A DNA stretch of 64,000 nucleotides from Combretum micranthum (taxonomy: Eukaryota > Streptophyta > Magnoliopsida > Myrtales > Combretaceae), in assembly GCA_024138025.1 (NCBI GenBank), contig JAMXBD010004358.1, positions 1-64,000 on the forward strand, in the 5' to 3' direction. How positions within the stretch are numbered: position 1 is the first letter of the stretch; every line of letters starts with the position of its first letter. The notes under the pieces are model-generated. The model was not told the origin of the DNA. It ran no database searches and was given only the letters and a program-made list of their open reading frames with translations. Positions 1 through 13,228 of this stretch are shown piece by piece. The translations under genes and the position numbers were made by a program.

Positions 1-315
1 ACTAATTGAATAAAAGACGGATTTTCAAATAAAATGGATCACTAATACCCTTAAGTTTGTTCGTCAGCTAGTAAACTTCTTCAATTCTCATTACTTGAAC
101 CTAAAGTCAAAATATGGGGAGCAAGTACTTTAGGTCGCTATCAAAACAAGTGAGTATGAGGAAATACAAATACTAATAAAACAAATTAAACAATTTAAAA
201 GAAAGAGAGACATAACACAACAACATGCAAACACTAATTGACTCACCACTTAAGAGGCAGAGTATTGCTCTGAAGCAAACTATTGGTTAAACCAATTCAT
301 AAAACTTATTGTACC
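1..315. other. Unassigned AT-rich sequence
   Basis: No convincing gene, RNA or element end was found here. On the minus strand the frame of the adjacent 60-codon repeat continues a short way (to about 260) before stops appear, so the left edge may hold the end of the same decayed coding region. Confidence 0.4.
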
Positions 316-675
316 AAGCTTATCTCTTATTTTGGTAGGTCTTGACTTTATACATTGCTCAAGCCCTTTTTCCATCAAGATAGGTGTCCCATTAACATGC
401 ACTACACATGGAGCATTAAGCCATAAAGCCTTTGCACAGATACCATTTACCTCATTGCTTTAGCTAGATTTACACACAAAAGCTTAAGCCAATTCAAGCT
501 TATTTCTTATTTTGTTGGATCTTGACTTTATACAGTCCTCTAATTCTTTTTCCATCAGGAGAATTGTCTTGCTAACATGCACTACACATGAAGCATTAAG
601 CCATACAATCTTCTCATTGATACCATTTACCTCATTACCTTGGTTGGATTTACACACAAAAGCTTAAGCCAATTC
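316..675 (-). repeat. Tandem duplication of a 180-bp (60-codon) unit, decayed coding sequence
   Basis: Two head-to-tail copies of a 180-bp unit (316-495 and 496-675), roughly 80% alike by eye. The period is exactly 60 codons. Read on the minus strand in one frame, both copies give the same peptide pattern, with shared blocks such as AFVCKS, NEVNGI, VVHV and LMEK, and CIKSR near the end. The right-hand copy is open apart from a TAA at the unit boundary. The left-hand copy has one further stop. This looks like a once-coding repeat domain that has decayed. I do not recognise the family, and no function is claimed. Confidence 0.6.
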
Positions 676-812
676 TTAATCTTGGCCCTTGGAGTATGAA
701 CACTACTAATTGTGCCTTCTATTGCCACAAAAATTTTTTAGAGGATCAATCCTAATAGGTTGGTATAGCTAACTACCTTGGTTTATTAGGAGCCTCAGCT
801 ATTCGAATAACC

Positions 813-1700
813 TTATTAGACTTATCCATCTTTTTAGGAATGAAAAAGATTAGATGTTTATGTCACGAAAGTATAGTCAAATTAAACCTAAAAGGTGCTT
901 ATTATAATTTGGAATGTGGAAAATATTATTGAAGTAAAGAATGGGAGTGATAACCAAAAGAAGCGGTCCTTTTTCAATTAATTGTTATTTGCTTTCAATA
1001 TAATAGACGACTCCTATACTAAAGCATATTCATTTTGAAATCTTACTGATAGGAACTAAGACTCACAAAGATTTCTTATCTCTTAAATTTAATAGATTGT
1101 TGTAAGGTAACTAGGTACCACATCTATGGCTAAAGTGAGAGTATATAAAAAGGGGTTTATATTAATTATTAATTTTTTATTAAGATAGGTATATTGAATC
1201 TTCATATGCATTTTTATTTTAATAGAGTTTTCATTAATAAACAAGTACAATTTACATATGCTATTAAGATAACAAAAAATTTCACAATATATGTGTGTGT
1301 ACATGTGTGTGCGCGTGTGTGTGTGCGCGCACGCGTGCAAGTGAAGTGATAAAAATAAATCAAAATAAAGGTTAAATAAAAAAACAAAAAAACTTTAAAT
1401 AAATGACCCCTTCTATCCCACTCTCATCATAGTTTACCAATATATATATATAATAGTTATTATCAAAAAGTAATAAGGGGATTGAAAAAAAAAATAAATA
1501 AATAATATGGGTTTTATTTTCTGTTTATATATAATAGTTTTTTTTTTGTTTAAATATAGATTGTGATTGAGGGCATAGATAAAGTTAAATAATACAAATA
1601 GAAAATAAGCATAACTACATACTAACATGTGATGATTGATGAATGGTTGAGCCAGGCATGTGATAGAAAGTTATGAGACAAAAATTTCCCTTCGAGTAGG
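813..1700. repeat. Direct duplicated segment, copy 1
   Basis: This block recurs in the same orientation at 5637-6372 and continues at 10986-11165, where a solo LTR interrupts the second copy. Shared stretches include the run around 945-985 (second copy about 5725-5765) and that around 1060-1110 (5840-5895). The end of the block, around 1550-1690, matches 10986-11155. It contains a TG/CG microsatellite. No coding frame was recognised. Confidence 0.7.
1287..1338. repeat. TG/CG alternating microsatellite
   Basis: A nearly unbroken purine-pyrimidine alternation, TG units mixed with CG units, about 50 bp. The shorter counterpart in copy 2 of the duplicated segment is at about 6067-6099. Apparent open frames over it are composition artefacts. 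Confidence 0.85.
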
Positions 1701-2452
1701 GCGAAAATTTACTGTGCGATAACCTCTTGTCACATTGTTGTTTTAGCCATTCTTGATGGCCACTATCATTGTAAACTCTTGGATTTTTCGATAAGTTTAG
1801 ATATGAATACTAGAGCAAATATTGGAACCAAAACTTTAAACTAATTTGAACTGATACTAAACTGTAGAAACCTTAGACATGATCAGACAAACTTGATAAC
1901 CCTAGAATATTAGACGAGTGAGGTCAAACAAAAAAAATATAAAGATTAATCGCTTAGGAAAACATGTCCCCATCAAAACGATTCGAAAATACGATAACCT
2001 ATCCTATATGGAAACTCTACAATAGACAGTTCTAGTATTTGATCACCGGCATGCAAATCGAGGTAATACATTAAATTAATAATTAATAATAAAATGATAT
2101 AAAATAATTTCATGCATTGTATTAATTTATTGAGTTAGAATTTCATTAGTTTAACCAAGTGTGTCGCGTATCCAAACCTTTTACCGGTAAACATTAGTCA
2201 CTTCTACTATACTTCATTACTATTCATCATTATTCACTATTATTCACACATTCTACTTTATGTCATTATTCATATCTACTATACAACCTATACCTATAAT
2301 TTACTTTCTTTATAACCTATTGTATCAAATCTACTATACATTACTTCTCTTATACTTTTCTTTTCCTCTCTCTCTTTGTCCCCTCTCTAGAATTGGTGCC
2401 ACTCTCTCTCTTCACCCAATTCATTTGATTTTTCTCTTTCTCATTTTACCTC

Positions 2453-2460
2453 TATAAATA
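2453..2460 (+). promoter_or_regulatory. TATA box of LTR A
   Basis: TATAAATA, followed by a C-rich run. The same arrangement (TATAAATA then ACCC/ACCT) occurs in the LTRs at 17688 and 52196, which supports a shared LTR promoter. Confidence 0.6.
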
Positions 2461-2905
2461 CCTCTTTATATCACAATTTTTCACCCCTTTACAAACTTCA
2501 CTCCATAATCTCTTGCATACTCAAGTTTCTCTAGATTTCTCTCTTTCTCTCCCTTCCTATCACACCATCTCCCCCTCACCCTTTTGGCTCCCCCTCTATC
2601 TCCTTCAATCTCACACAATGTCCTCTCTTTTTTTAGGCACATACATTTACCTACAAGCCTACATTATGTATATCATTGTATGTATGAGCCAACAAGCCAT
2701 TTCCTATGATTTATCCCTATAATGCTTCAAGATAGGGGAAAATGTGTGGCTTTATACTTCATTTCCATGTTTATGTTACATTTATTTATTCTATGCACTT
2801 TGACACTAACTTCTCTAACATTAACATAATATGTATGTATATATGTATATATATGCTATAGAGCATAAAGTTCACTAACTCTTAACTTCTCTTAATCTAG
2901 TTGAA

Positions 2906-2931
2906 CATATATATATATATATATATATATG
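2906..2931. repeat. (AT)n microsatellite
   Basis: Uninterrupted AT dinucleotide run within LTR A. Confidence 0.9.
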
Positions 2932-5408
2932 TTTGCACTAGAGCATGAGGCTCACTAACACTAACCTCTCTAACACTAACATGAAAATTCTTTATTTCTC
3001 TTTCTTACTTTACTTTTATGTTATGCCATGATGTTCTATTTTGAGATAGTATTTCACTATGTGAAACCCTCTATGAGCTAAGATGATAGAAATGGAACTT
3101 AGAACAGATGAGTTACCATTTACATCCATAGTAAATGAATTTTTTTAAAGGAAACTTGCCATGAAACTCAAGTTCTTAGCCTTAACTTTTGGTGCAATGA
3201 TGGCCAAAAGTCTCTATATTTAAGAGAAAGAAAAGTGAGGACCTTAGATCATCATGCAATCATCTTCCTTGTTTAAGGGTCTAGCACACTAAAGTGAAGA
3301 GTTCAAGTTCGCATGAGCTATTTCACTTAGATAACGTTTTGTTTGAACTCCATACTGTCATTCTTGAAAAAATTGGCAATGGAGGTTGAGAGCTCGTAAG
3401 AAACAAAACTCTATTCCCTCTCTTTCTTGTGTATTGAAACTTAGATGGATTTAGGGAGTGTAAAGATCCTATTTTTCCTTCTTAACTCACTTATTTTTTG
3501 TTTTGAAGATGATCAAGCAAAGAAGATTTGTTTTCGCTCCTTTCTTATTAAAGTCCTGACTAACATGAGCCCTAAAGGAGTCTTCTTAACTTAGAGTTTC
3601 CTATTTTTAAAGTTTGACATGAATCTTGTAGCACCTTAAGCTTAACTTGAAATATGACTAAGTTATATTAGAAGTTTCAAAACGTCTATGTTTTGTTTCT
3701 TTGTTAAAGTGGTCGAACCTTAAGAAGAACCAAGACTATCTATGACATTCACTTTTGATCTCTTATCTTTATGTACAAACTTTAACTTGTAAAGATATAA
3801 TAAACACACCTAGTTACGTTGATGTAAATATCACTAAGTTCATGATGAATCTACCTTTATTGTTCATGTTCTACATAAACTCATATATAGGATTAAACCT
3901 CATGCATGTTAGGAAGCCTCTAGAGATTTTAAACCTTTGAAAAACACTAAAATGGAAGTAAAACAAGTAGAGACGCAATTTGACCCCTACTGCTCTGAGA
4001 CCATGCTAACCTTAGGTGATGGAGATAACATAAAAAATGGATAGATCATTTGAAAATGATAAAAATCGACTACAAATATGCAAAAATTAAACTTAAAATG
4101 ACTCAGATATGACCGTTTTAAGGTTTCAACTAGGTAATCAAGCAATATAGCAAGAGTAGAACCTTTAGAACTATTATCTAGATAGCAAAATCTATAAGTT
4201 ACTTATTATATAACTTTTTCCTTCTTCAGGAGATGAGGATCCTAAAGTTATATTTCTCGAAAACTACTTTGACTAAGGGTTTTCATCATGGCCGAGTGAG
4301 TTTTCTCTCATGATCTATATATCATTTTTGTGCTTGTAAAGTAGTTGCACGAGAATGTATAAGTGCAAGATAAAATGAATAGGTATGGGGTTCCATGGTT
4401 TACGTGTGTGCTTCTATGTATGTGTGACAAAGGAAGTTAAGCATATTGTAACTTTGGTTTGATTAATTAAGTGTATTTGTGATGGTCTGTGTGGATTACT
4501 TGTATATGGCAAATGCTTGATCACCCTATAAAAAAATTATAATTATTTTTGGCTTTGGTAAAAGAAATGGACATGCATTGCATTTGTCATGTCACATGCA
4601 AAAGGCTCTATACTCCTACGCATGAGGTCAAGTAGGCTGTAAATCGTATAAATGGTGTGGCCCTGCTCTAGCTTGAGAAACTAAGTCACTTGAAGAATGC
4701 GGCTTCATGGGGGAGCCGCGTCAAATCGATTGCTATGAGCGGGTACTTAGGGACTAATAGTAAGAGGTTACAAAGACACTTAGAAGAGCATTCCCTAATC
4801 TTTATCATGGAGGGCGTAAATCTGTTCTATATATAGTTCCCAGATAACCATCTATATTTGCTTGCATCATGAGCTTGTTGCATATCATATGTTTGACTTA
4901 ATAAACTTGTTTGATTTTGGTTGTATAGTACGCATGAAGGGAATTATCTTACTAAGCATATTTTAAGCTTATGCCCCTATAGATTTCTTTTATTGTAGGA
5001 ATACCTTTGGCTCCATCCTTAGACTATTATGCCCGAGGTAATTACTAAGAAGACTTCTGAGCTTTTGGAGGAAGTTTATAAAAGATTAGGAGCTAGACTT
5101 CTTTTAAAATCTCTTTTTTATGTTTTGGAGTCTTACGGATGTCTGTAATCTAAAGACTATTTGTGGACTTTATCGAGGAATGCCCATAAGATGATGTAAT
5201 ATTTTGTTGGCTGGCTATTTAATGATTAATACTCTTGAATGCAATATCTATTATCATCTTGAATTGTACCTACTCCTCTGGCATTTCCTTTGTTGTAAGT
5301 ATGCCTTGTACATGGCATGTGAAGCCTTTACATAATAGGGGAGTCATTCCTAGGTTTCTATGCTATTACGATGGCTATCACGTTTAGAGTACCCTTAGGG
5401 ATGTGATA

Positions 5409-5636
5409 GTCATAGTTATGCTTATTTTTTATTATTTTTATTAGTGATAAATATTGCTTTTTCTTGGGATTATTTTACTTTTCAACTAATTTGACTTTAT
5501 TGTGGCCTTTGTTAATTACAACTATATTAGAAAAACAACACTCAATTCTTTTAGGTTGATACTATAGATCAGTAACACAATGGAATGAACATAAGGTATG
5601 TTTTCCAATTTTTTATTTTTAGGTTGGTACTATTAG
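5409..5636. other. Spacer between LTR A and duplicated segment copy 2
   Basis: AT-rich sequence with no recognised feature other than the GTCAT target duplicate at its left edge. Confidence 0.5.
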
Positions 5637-6372
5637 TCTTGTCCATCTTTTTCGATCATGAAAGTAGAATCAAATTGATCCTAAAGTACTTATTACAATT
5701 TAGAATTTGGAAAACATCAATCAAGAATGGAGTGACAACCAAAAGAAGCGATCCTTTTTCAATTAAGTGTTATTTGCTTTCGATATAATAGGCAAGTCTT
5801 ACACTAACGCATATTCATTTTGAAATCTTCTTGATAGAAACTAAGACTCACAAAGATTTCTTATCCCTTATATTTAATAGATTGTTGTAAGGCAACTAGG
5901 TACCATATGAAAGTGAGAGTAAACAAAAAGGGCTTATATTAATGTTTCATTTTTTATTATAGGTATATTGAGTTTGGATATGCGTTTTTAATTTAACAAA
6001 AATTTCCTTCATGAGTAAGCATTTTTTTTACATATGCAATTAAGATAAGGTAAAATTTATAAACAACATACATGTATATATGTGTGTGTGCGTGTGCTAG
6101 TTAAATAATGAAAATAATCAAAATAAAAGTTAAATAGTAACAACTTTAATTTTATAAGACAATTGACCTTAAATATAGAAATTCTACGATGGAAAATTGG
6201 TAAAAATAGTTATATTTCTACAAAAACAATCAGTGATGATAATTTTTATGATAAAAATTTATATTTAGAGAAGATACTTTATCTTTAAAACCCAGTTTTT
6301 TTGAAATGAACAAAATTATCCTTTCTATCAAATATATATAATAGTAATTGTGAAAAAAACAATAAATAATAT

Positions 6373-9300
6373 TGAAATACCCGAATTTTACTAACCTAAA
6401 TTAGGAATGTAATAATTAAATATATAAAATTACAAGTAGTTTTGAATCTTATTTTAAATTTAACTTAGTAATTAAATTTAGATAATTTAGTTAATTGAAT
6501 TTCGAAAACTATAGAATATAATTAGAAAATTTAACATAATTGTATTAGAAAATGAATTTAATGGAAAATAAAGATTTTAATATAACAAATACCCATTTTT
6601 AAACTATCAAATTACTTCAATTTCCTATCTCCAACATACCAAGCCATTCAATTCCTTTCAATTATCGACTTGAGACCAATTCTCAAGTTCAATTAGCTAA
6701 ATTCCTAATTTACTAAAATTGAACCTTAATCAAAATTTATTTTAGAGACAAGTCAATAACTCACTAACTATACACCTATAACTATAGATATCAAGTGTAA
6801 TATGACTCGATTAATTTTTAGAGTCTATTAGATAGTAAAAGATAGTTTAAAGTTGAATTGTTAAGGTTAAAATATATGCAATAGAAATAGAAACTGATTA
6901 ATATCTACTAAACTAGGGCTCGAATAAAAATTCTGAATACATAATCATGAAATTTAGACCTTTTTTTTATTTTTTTAGCATAATATCCTAGTTTGATCTA
7001 TTGGACCTAGAAACCTTAACGCGTAAGTGGAAAAAAAATTAGATTATTTAACATAAACGGACTAGTAAAGAAATTTAATTGAAAATAGAGATTCTAATGC
7101 CATAAACACCTAATTTAACCATATAAGCAACATCTATTGTCTATTTCAACAAATTTAAATGATATAATACTAATTATCAGTTCAAAATTACTTCGTCAAA
7201 TTCAATTGCTTAACCCCCTAAATATCTAATTTAGTGATTTTAGCCTAAATTCTTACTCGTTAAATCCTAGAAATTTAAAACTAAATACTTGCTTTTAAAT
7301 AACAATTCCTAAGCCCCTAAAACCCTGAATTCAAGTGAAATATTAATTTTCCTTTGATTAGATTTCCTAGATTCAATTTTTGATGCAATTAGCAAACTTT
7401 CTTTTCTAAATCCTTAAGTCCAATTTTAAATGCCCAAAAGGCCATAACCTAAAGCCTATTTATTTAAGTCTAGATCCATTAACCAAGCCCATAAAACCCA
7501 TTGGACCATGTTCTTATCATGCACCATCACACATGATATAAAATCCTAATATCTAAAGAATTCAACATGTGAAAAGACAAGAATGCCCCCGTCCAATTCT
7601 AGAGAAATTCTACACCTATGAAATGATCAAATTACCCTTAAAACATAAAGAATTATACATAATGTGAACACAAGAAAATATCTTCCCATCTCTAGAGATT
7701 TCTACCATTGTAAAATGAATAAAATACCCCTAATGTATTTAGATAAAATGACCAAAATACCCTTAACCTTAGAGATAATTTTATGACATGAAATAATATA
7801 AGTATGGCCTTTTAGAAAACCCTAATTCCCTTTTCCTCTTAGCAGCTTCCAAACCCCCTAAATTCTCTTAAGAAAACCTCTCTCAAACCTGCAAGAATCT
7901 TACAAAACATCTACAACAATTCTTTTTAAATTAAGCATTCATATAGTAAGGAAATCCATTCTATTTCCATCACCTAATTACTTAATTTCTTCCTTAAAAT
8001 CTAATCTCTATTTTAATTTATTCTTAGGTGAAATTTTAAGACAAAATCAATGATTAAATTAGGGATTATCATTAGAAGCTTCATCAAATTCTTGGAGTAG
8101 TAGTAGTAATAATGATTTCTAAGTTTTGTTGCCAAATCAAGTAAGCAATTATAATTAATTTGCTTAATTATGTTAATGAAATTTAAATTCATGTAAATTA
8201 TTAAAATAAGCTTAGATTTAAGTACTGATTAATATATATATATATATATATAAGCATGAAAATTGAAAATTTGCATACGTATTATGTATGTTAGAAATTA
8301 AGTATTTGAAATTATTTGCTTATATATATATATGTATGAATATATATGTATTATATGTTGATTGATATGTTTTATTAGAATGAAATTATCAAATAAATAT
8401 ATTAAATATAAATTTTATTGAAGCATATGCATGTATATTATTGTTGAAATATGCTGGAATTGAAGGAAATTAGTATTGATAATGATGACTTGATCTATGA
8501 TTTGTGATTTAATTTGTAAAATATAACCTATATATATATATATATATATATACTAGATAAAATAACATAGAACAAACATGATTTAGATGATTTAAATATG
8601 TTGGAAAATCAATTTATATGCATATATATGTAATATGGATAGCTTGAGTTATCAAATTTAAGTAAAATATTATTAAATGATTTTATTTTTGGATGAAATT
8701 TCTGAAAATGATAGTTTAACATGTCTATAAATAAACTAGAGATTTTTGTGATTTTTGAAATACATTTTTATTTTTAAAAATTAAATTTAAAATAGAAAAA
8801 CAAAGGCAAAATAGTGTTTTGGACAGCCGCAGTAGCGTGAATTTACAGGGCTGAACCAATCACTTTTTCTTCTTATTTTTGGGTGAAATCACAATGGTTT
8901 GAAAGCTTAAGAAGTCTATTTTAATATGGTGTAAAGAACTAGCGAAGAACCGGTTGGTTGATGGTCAAATTTGAGTGAACTAATTGGTCGTTGCTGTGAA
9001 TCTCCTGCTCTGGACAATTTTAGGTTAATTGAAATTAAAACCCTAATTAACTAATTATTTTAGAAAAAATTAATTCGTGAACATGTAAAACAATGTGCTA
9101 GGAAGTTTACATAACAACATGAGCTTAAGAACCCATGTTTAAGATAGTGAACTGATTTATTAAATTTATAGTGCACACTAATTTTCTATAGGAAATGGAA
9201 TATTGGAATTTAAGATAAATTAATTCTAATCAAATAAATATGAAATGAATATAAATAATGTGTATACATATTAAAATATGAATTTTAAGATGAATAATTA

Positions 9301-10985
9301 ATTATTTTGATTTAAAAAATTTATTTAATAAAATAGTTATAAGTATGACATTACAAAATAATATAAACATAATAAGAAACTAATTTATATTCCTTAGCAT
9401 ATTTATAGGTAAAAATGAATTATAAATGATATAAATAGAATAATTATATCTTAAATGAGTTGTTTCACTTAATAAAAGTATATTAGATTGTTTATACGAT
9501 ATGTTATTGAAAATATCATTTTAAGGACTAATTATCATAAAGTGGGTTTAGTAGACTAAGTTGAATATAAAATAAACTTGAATGATTAATTCTATTCAAC
9601 TTGACTAAATTAAGCTAATATAGATATATTAACTAATATTGGCTTAATAAATTCTTCAGAGACCAACAATTTGTATTTAGCTATTAATCAGGCCAGTGAA
9701 CACTTATAGGATCATATTAATTTATAATTAGCTTAGATTAATATGTTAGATTAGACCATGAAGAATATAAAGGGAGTATGTTGTTTCAAATAAATATTTA
9801 CTAGAAAAATGAGTATTTAATATGGGTTGATATAAGTTGAGAATTAATTTAAATACTTATATGGATTAATGTCCTAAGCAAATATTTACACGCTGTGAGT
9901 TTACCTTCTGAAGTATCTTCTAACCTATCTTTTATTTGTTCAAAGTACAAGTTTTGTATTAGGTACACAGTGACTTGTGTTGTGTGCTAGGGTAGACATT
10001 CTAAATGATCTAATACTTAAAGATAGTTTTTATAATTGCTTGTTGTTTGTACGCGGCCATTTTTAAGACCCGATCCAAGGGGCAGCAACCTTGCTGAGTA
10101 ATGCTAGTATGGTAGTTAGGTGCTTAAGCCATCATGAGTGGCTCGACAGATAGCTGATGGGAGACACGGTAGAGGGATAATGTCTACCTAGATCGAAGAG
10201 AAGTAGTATAGTGTGGTTTACAACTATGGGTGCCGATTGTGCTACTCTATATTATGGACTATGAAAGGTAGAGATGTGTAAGAGATGTGACCCCTAGATA
10301 AGGCTATTATATATAGAGGTAGGAGATATAGGTATTCAGGCTGCCTATATCAACTTCCTAAGTAGTTGCTGCTACTCAGGACTTCCAGGTTCCCAGCATG
10401 TTACTAGAGTATGAGTGCTCCACTTTTGTTTGCCACATGTTAATTTAAAAAAATAAACTGTTGTTTGTTGCATTGCATTTAGAATAGGCGTGTGTATCTA
10501 TCACGTGTGTGCTTGTATTGTTGTCGTACTGGACTTCAGCTGATTCATTTCTTTTCGGGTGATGATTTGGATACTTGTGATTATCTTCAGTATGGGACGA
10601 CTCTAAAAGAGCTTATTACGAGTGTAGTAGCTAGGAAACAATGAATTGTTTATGCTGCCAATGGAAGTTATTGATCATCTTTTTAAATTTTTTTCGATAA
10701 GGGCATATCTGTGAGCCCATGGTTGTATTCTGATATACTGATATATGATATTTATTTATAAATTTTTGTTCTACTTATGCTAGCCCTTTGGAAACCTTTT
10801 GCAAAAGTTTATATTTTTCCGCTATAATTTCTATTTGTTTTTAAAATCTAATTCAACAATTTCCTAATCTAAATTTTGTTTAGTGACGGTCGCGATAAAC
10901 TGTAGATTATGTTAGTCTTAGCATATAATGCGTAAGTGTTATACATGACGGCTGTATACGCCTTGATCCAGTTCGAAGCGTGACA
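6373..10985 (+). mobile_element. Solo LTR, about 4.6 kb (LTR B)
   Basis: It begins TGAAATACCC and ends GCGTGACA, flanked by an exact 5-bp target duplication AATAT (6368-6372 and 10986-10990). The insertion lies inside copy 2 of the duplicated segment, so both ends are confirmed by comparison with the uninterrupted copy 1. No gag or pol frame was seen. Its start resembles that of the LTR at 26432 (TGAAATAGCC). It contains two long AT microsatellites. Confidence 0.85.
8230..8253. repeat. (AT)n microsatellite
   Basis: AT dinucleotide run within LTR B. A similar run lies at about 8529-8553. Confidence 0.9.
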
Positions 10986-11165
10986 AATATAGATTGTGAT
11001 TACTAAGGTAACGAGAAGGTTAAACAAGTTAAAAGTAAAACGATTCCTAATGCATAATGAAAAAAAGAAAAATAACATAATGACATGAGGCGTTGATGAA
11101 TGGTTGAGCTAGTCATGTGACAAAAAGTTACAAGAGGCTAAATTTCCCTTGATTATGGAGGTGTT

Positions 11166-11577
11166 ATATCGATGCCCCTACCTTATAAAACATGTTTTGT
11201 AAAAACTCTTGAATTTGTAGCTTTTAGATTCTAATACTTATCTAGAATTTTTCTGATTCAGTACTACAAGAATAAGATACAATGAAATTGCTCATTCAGC
11301 CATACCAATCAAGTGTCATAGCATACGAAAGAATTATCCATGAGAAAGAACCATGCTGTAATAGATTCTAACGGTCAATGGAGGATGATTTACTGGGTAT
11401 CAAAAAAATGCCTTGCATCATATTATTAACAAATTTTCATTTTTTTAAACCTTTTTTTTCTTTTTTACTTTTTCCCCTTATGATTCTTGTGGTTAAATAT
11501 TAACATGCAAAGTTTTATAGTAGTGGTCGGATCGGTTAGGAATGGAACGAAAATTGAGGAGTATATATTATAATTTA
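11166..11577. other. Unassigned intergenic sequence
   Basis: No coding frame, element end or RNA gene was recognised between the duplicated segment and the first foldback element. Confidence 0.4.
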
Positions 11578-11948
11578 GGGTTAATGATAAAAATAGTACA
11601 TAACCTTTCGCAAAATATGCAACTAGCTATTTGAAGTTTCATTTTAAATAACTTCATACCTAAACAAAGTTTTGAGCACTCTTTTTATACCTGAAGTTTG
11701 ATTTTGATAAATTTAGTACATTAATAAAGTTTTCATGGATTTTTTTCATACCTGAAGTAAGTTTTATTAGGTAAGAAAAAAGTCCATGAAAACTTTATTC
11801 AGGTACCAAAATCATCAAAACCGAACTTTAAGTAGAAAAAATATCCATAAAAATTTGCTTCAAGTAATCAAATTATTCAAAACCAAAATTTTGGATATCT
11901 AATTAAACTTTTTGGGAAAGTTCAGGTATAATTTTTTATATTATCCAT
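11578..11948. mobile_element. Foldback MITE-like element 1
   Basis: The left end (GGGTTAATGATAAAAATAG then CTTTCGCAAAA) is inverted at the right end (on the minus strand ATGGATAATATAAAAAATTA then CTTTCCCAAAA). The interior is built of inverted and direct copies of an ACCTGAAGTTTGATTTTG-like module. There is no coding capacity. It belongs with the copies at 11962 and 15963. Confidence 0.65.
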
Positions 11949-11961
11949 ATAATTTAAAGAA

Positions 11962-12243
11962 TTAATATCACAAATGGTATGAACTTTGACCAAATGTACA
12001 ATTAAGTACCTAAACTTTAAAAATGATTAATTTGATAAATGAACTTTAAAATTGATTAATTTAATACCTAAAAGATCTTTTCGTCCATGCTAACAGTACA
12101 TCTGTTAAGTTCTTTCAGGTACTAAATTGATCAATTTCAAAGTTTTTAGGTACTAATTAAAAGTTTATGTATTAAAGTTTGAAGTTCAGAAATCTAATTA
12201 TATATGCTGCTAAAGTTCAGGTAACATTTATATTATTATCCCT
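11962..12243. mobile_element. Foldback MITE-like element 2
   Basis: Its left end, TTAATATCACAAATGGTATG, pairs with a minus-strand right end reading GGGATAATAATATAAATG then TTACCTGAACTTT. It is a shorter, diverged member of the family lying almost directly beside element 1, with the same 'few bases, then GAACTTT' layout. Confidence 0.55.
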
Positions 12244-13228
12244 CATTTAAATCACAACTTACTTTTGGATGAACTGCTTTGTATAGTTAGGAATTAAATT
12301 AAACCCACTTATGAAAGGATTCGTGTTGTATTTCTTTTTCCTTTGTTACTAACCTTTTATGATTTTATTTGATATATACTTATTATTTGCATCAAAATTA
12401 AATTTTCATTTATTCAAAATTTTGTTTATTATTCTCACTATAAACATAAATAGAAATTTCTAAATTGTTTATTAAAGAATACAAAGAAATATAAATGCTA
12501 AATCTTATAGTTAGGCTAGTTTAGATTTAATGAAAATAAACTAAATCGTCGAATTTAAATAAAATAAACAGTGTAAAACAGTAGTAGAATAGACTTTCTC
12601 ATAAATACTAGAGATTAACTTATTTATTTTACTGTGATCTGGTTCACCTCAGTTCATTCGATAACTGTAGTTTGTTATTTTTACCCTAAATAGATTGACA
12701 ACATAAAACTTCCTTCTACTTACATCCTTCCGAACCAAAAAAAGAAAAAAAAAGGTAAATAAAAAAGATTATCAAAAGGAAGTAAGGAAAAGATCACTCC
12801 ATCTTATATCATTCCTCTTTCTTAAAGTTTGGTGGGCTTGAGAAAACAGAAGCAAACGGATGTGACAACCCATCATTATTCATTAGGCTTAATCATACAC
12901 GAACCCACAGGCCCATGAAATGCAGCTTAACCGATGGGGCCCGTTGGATCAATGTTCTAAGAATCATCGTTTCAGCAATTTGTGCTAATACATTATTTTC
13001 ACCTTTTTTTTTCCCACTTGAAAACAGGTATACTAATAGTAGTGCAACATACCTATTAATATACCACATTTCTTTTGCTGAAACCTAAAGTTTTTGCAGC
13101 GTTTTTTCCAAATTTGAAAATTGAGATTTTCCCTGTAATGCTAAGCAATATAGTGAACTTTTGAGAGTGAAGTACCTTTTAACAACTCGTATTTTGGCCA
13201 AAACAAATAGTCCGGATAATGCACTTAT
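12244..13228. other. Unassigned AT-rich sequence
   Basis: No gene, RNA or element end is supported. A short more GC-balanced patch lies near 12880-12960. Confidence 0.4.

Larger units (their letters stand above)
1770..5408 (+). mobile_element. Solo LTR, Ty3/gypsy type (LTR A)
   Basis: It starts TGTAAACTC, like the LTRs at 16981 and 51539 and the minus-strand start of the LTR at 55588. It ends GATGTGATA, like the GGTGTGACA end at 20492 with the final CA changed to TA. Flanking pentamers are ATCAT (1765-1769) and GTCAT (5409-5413), a target duplication with one mismatch. About 3.64 kb without gag or pol, so a solo LTR is the simplest reading. It contains TATAAATA at 2453-2460 after a CT-rich stretch. 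Confidence 0.7.
5637..11165. repeat. Direct duplicated segment, copy 2 (interrupted by solo LTR B)
   Basis: The left part (5637-6372) aligns with 813-1490 and the right part (10986-11165) with about 1548-1700. Between them sits a 4.6-kb solo LTR flanked by AATAT on both sides. Removing the LTR and one AATAT restores continuity with copy 1. No gene is visible. Confidence 0.7.

Noticed and set aside
1089..1340. His/Thr-rich minus-strand open frame
   Set aside because: It is created by the TG/CG microsatellite.
11195..11215. TGTAAAAACTCTTGAATTTG resembling the start of LTR A
   Set aside because: The similarity covers only about 20 bases and nothing further in the LTR follows.
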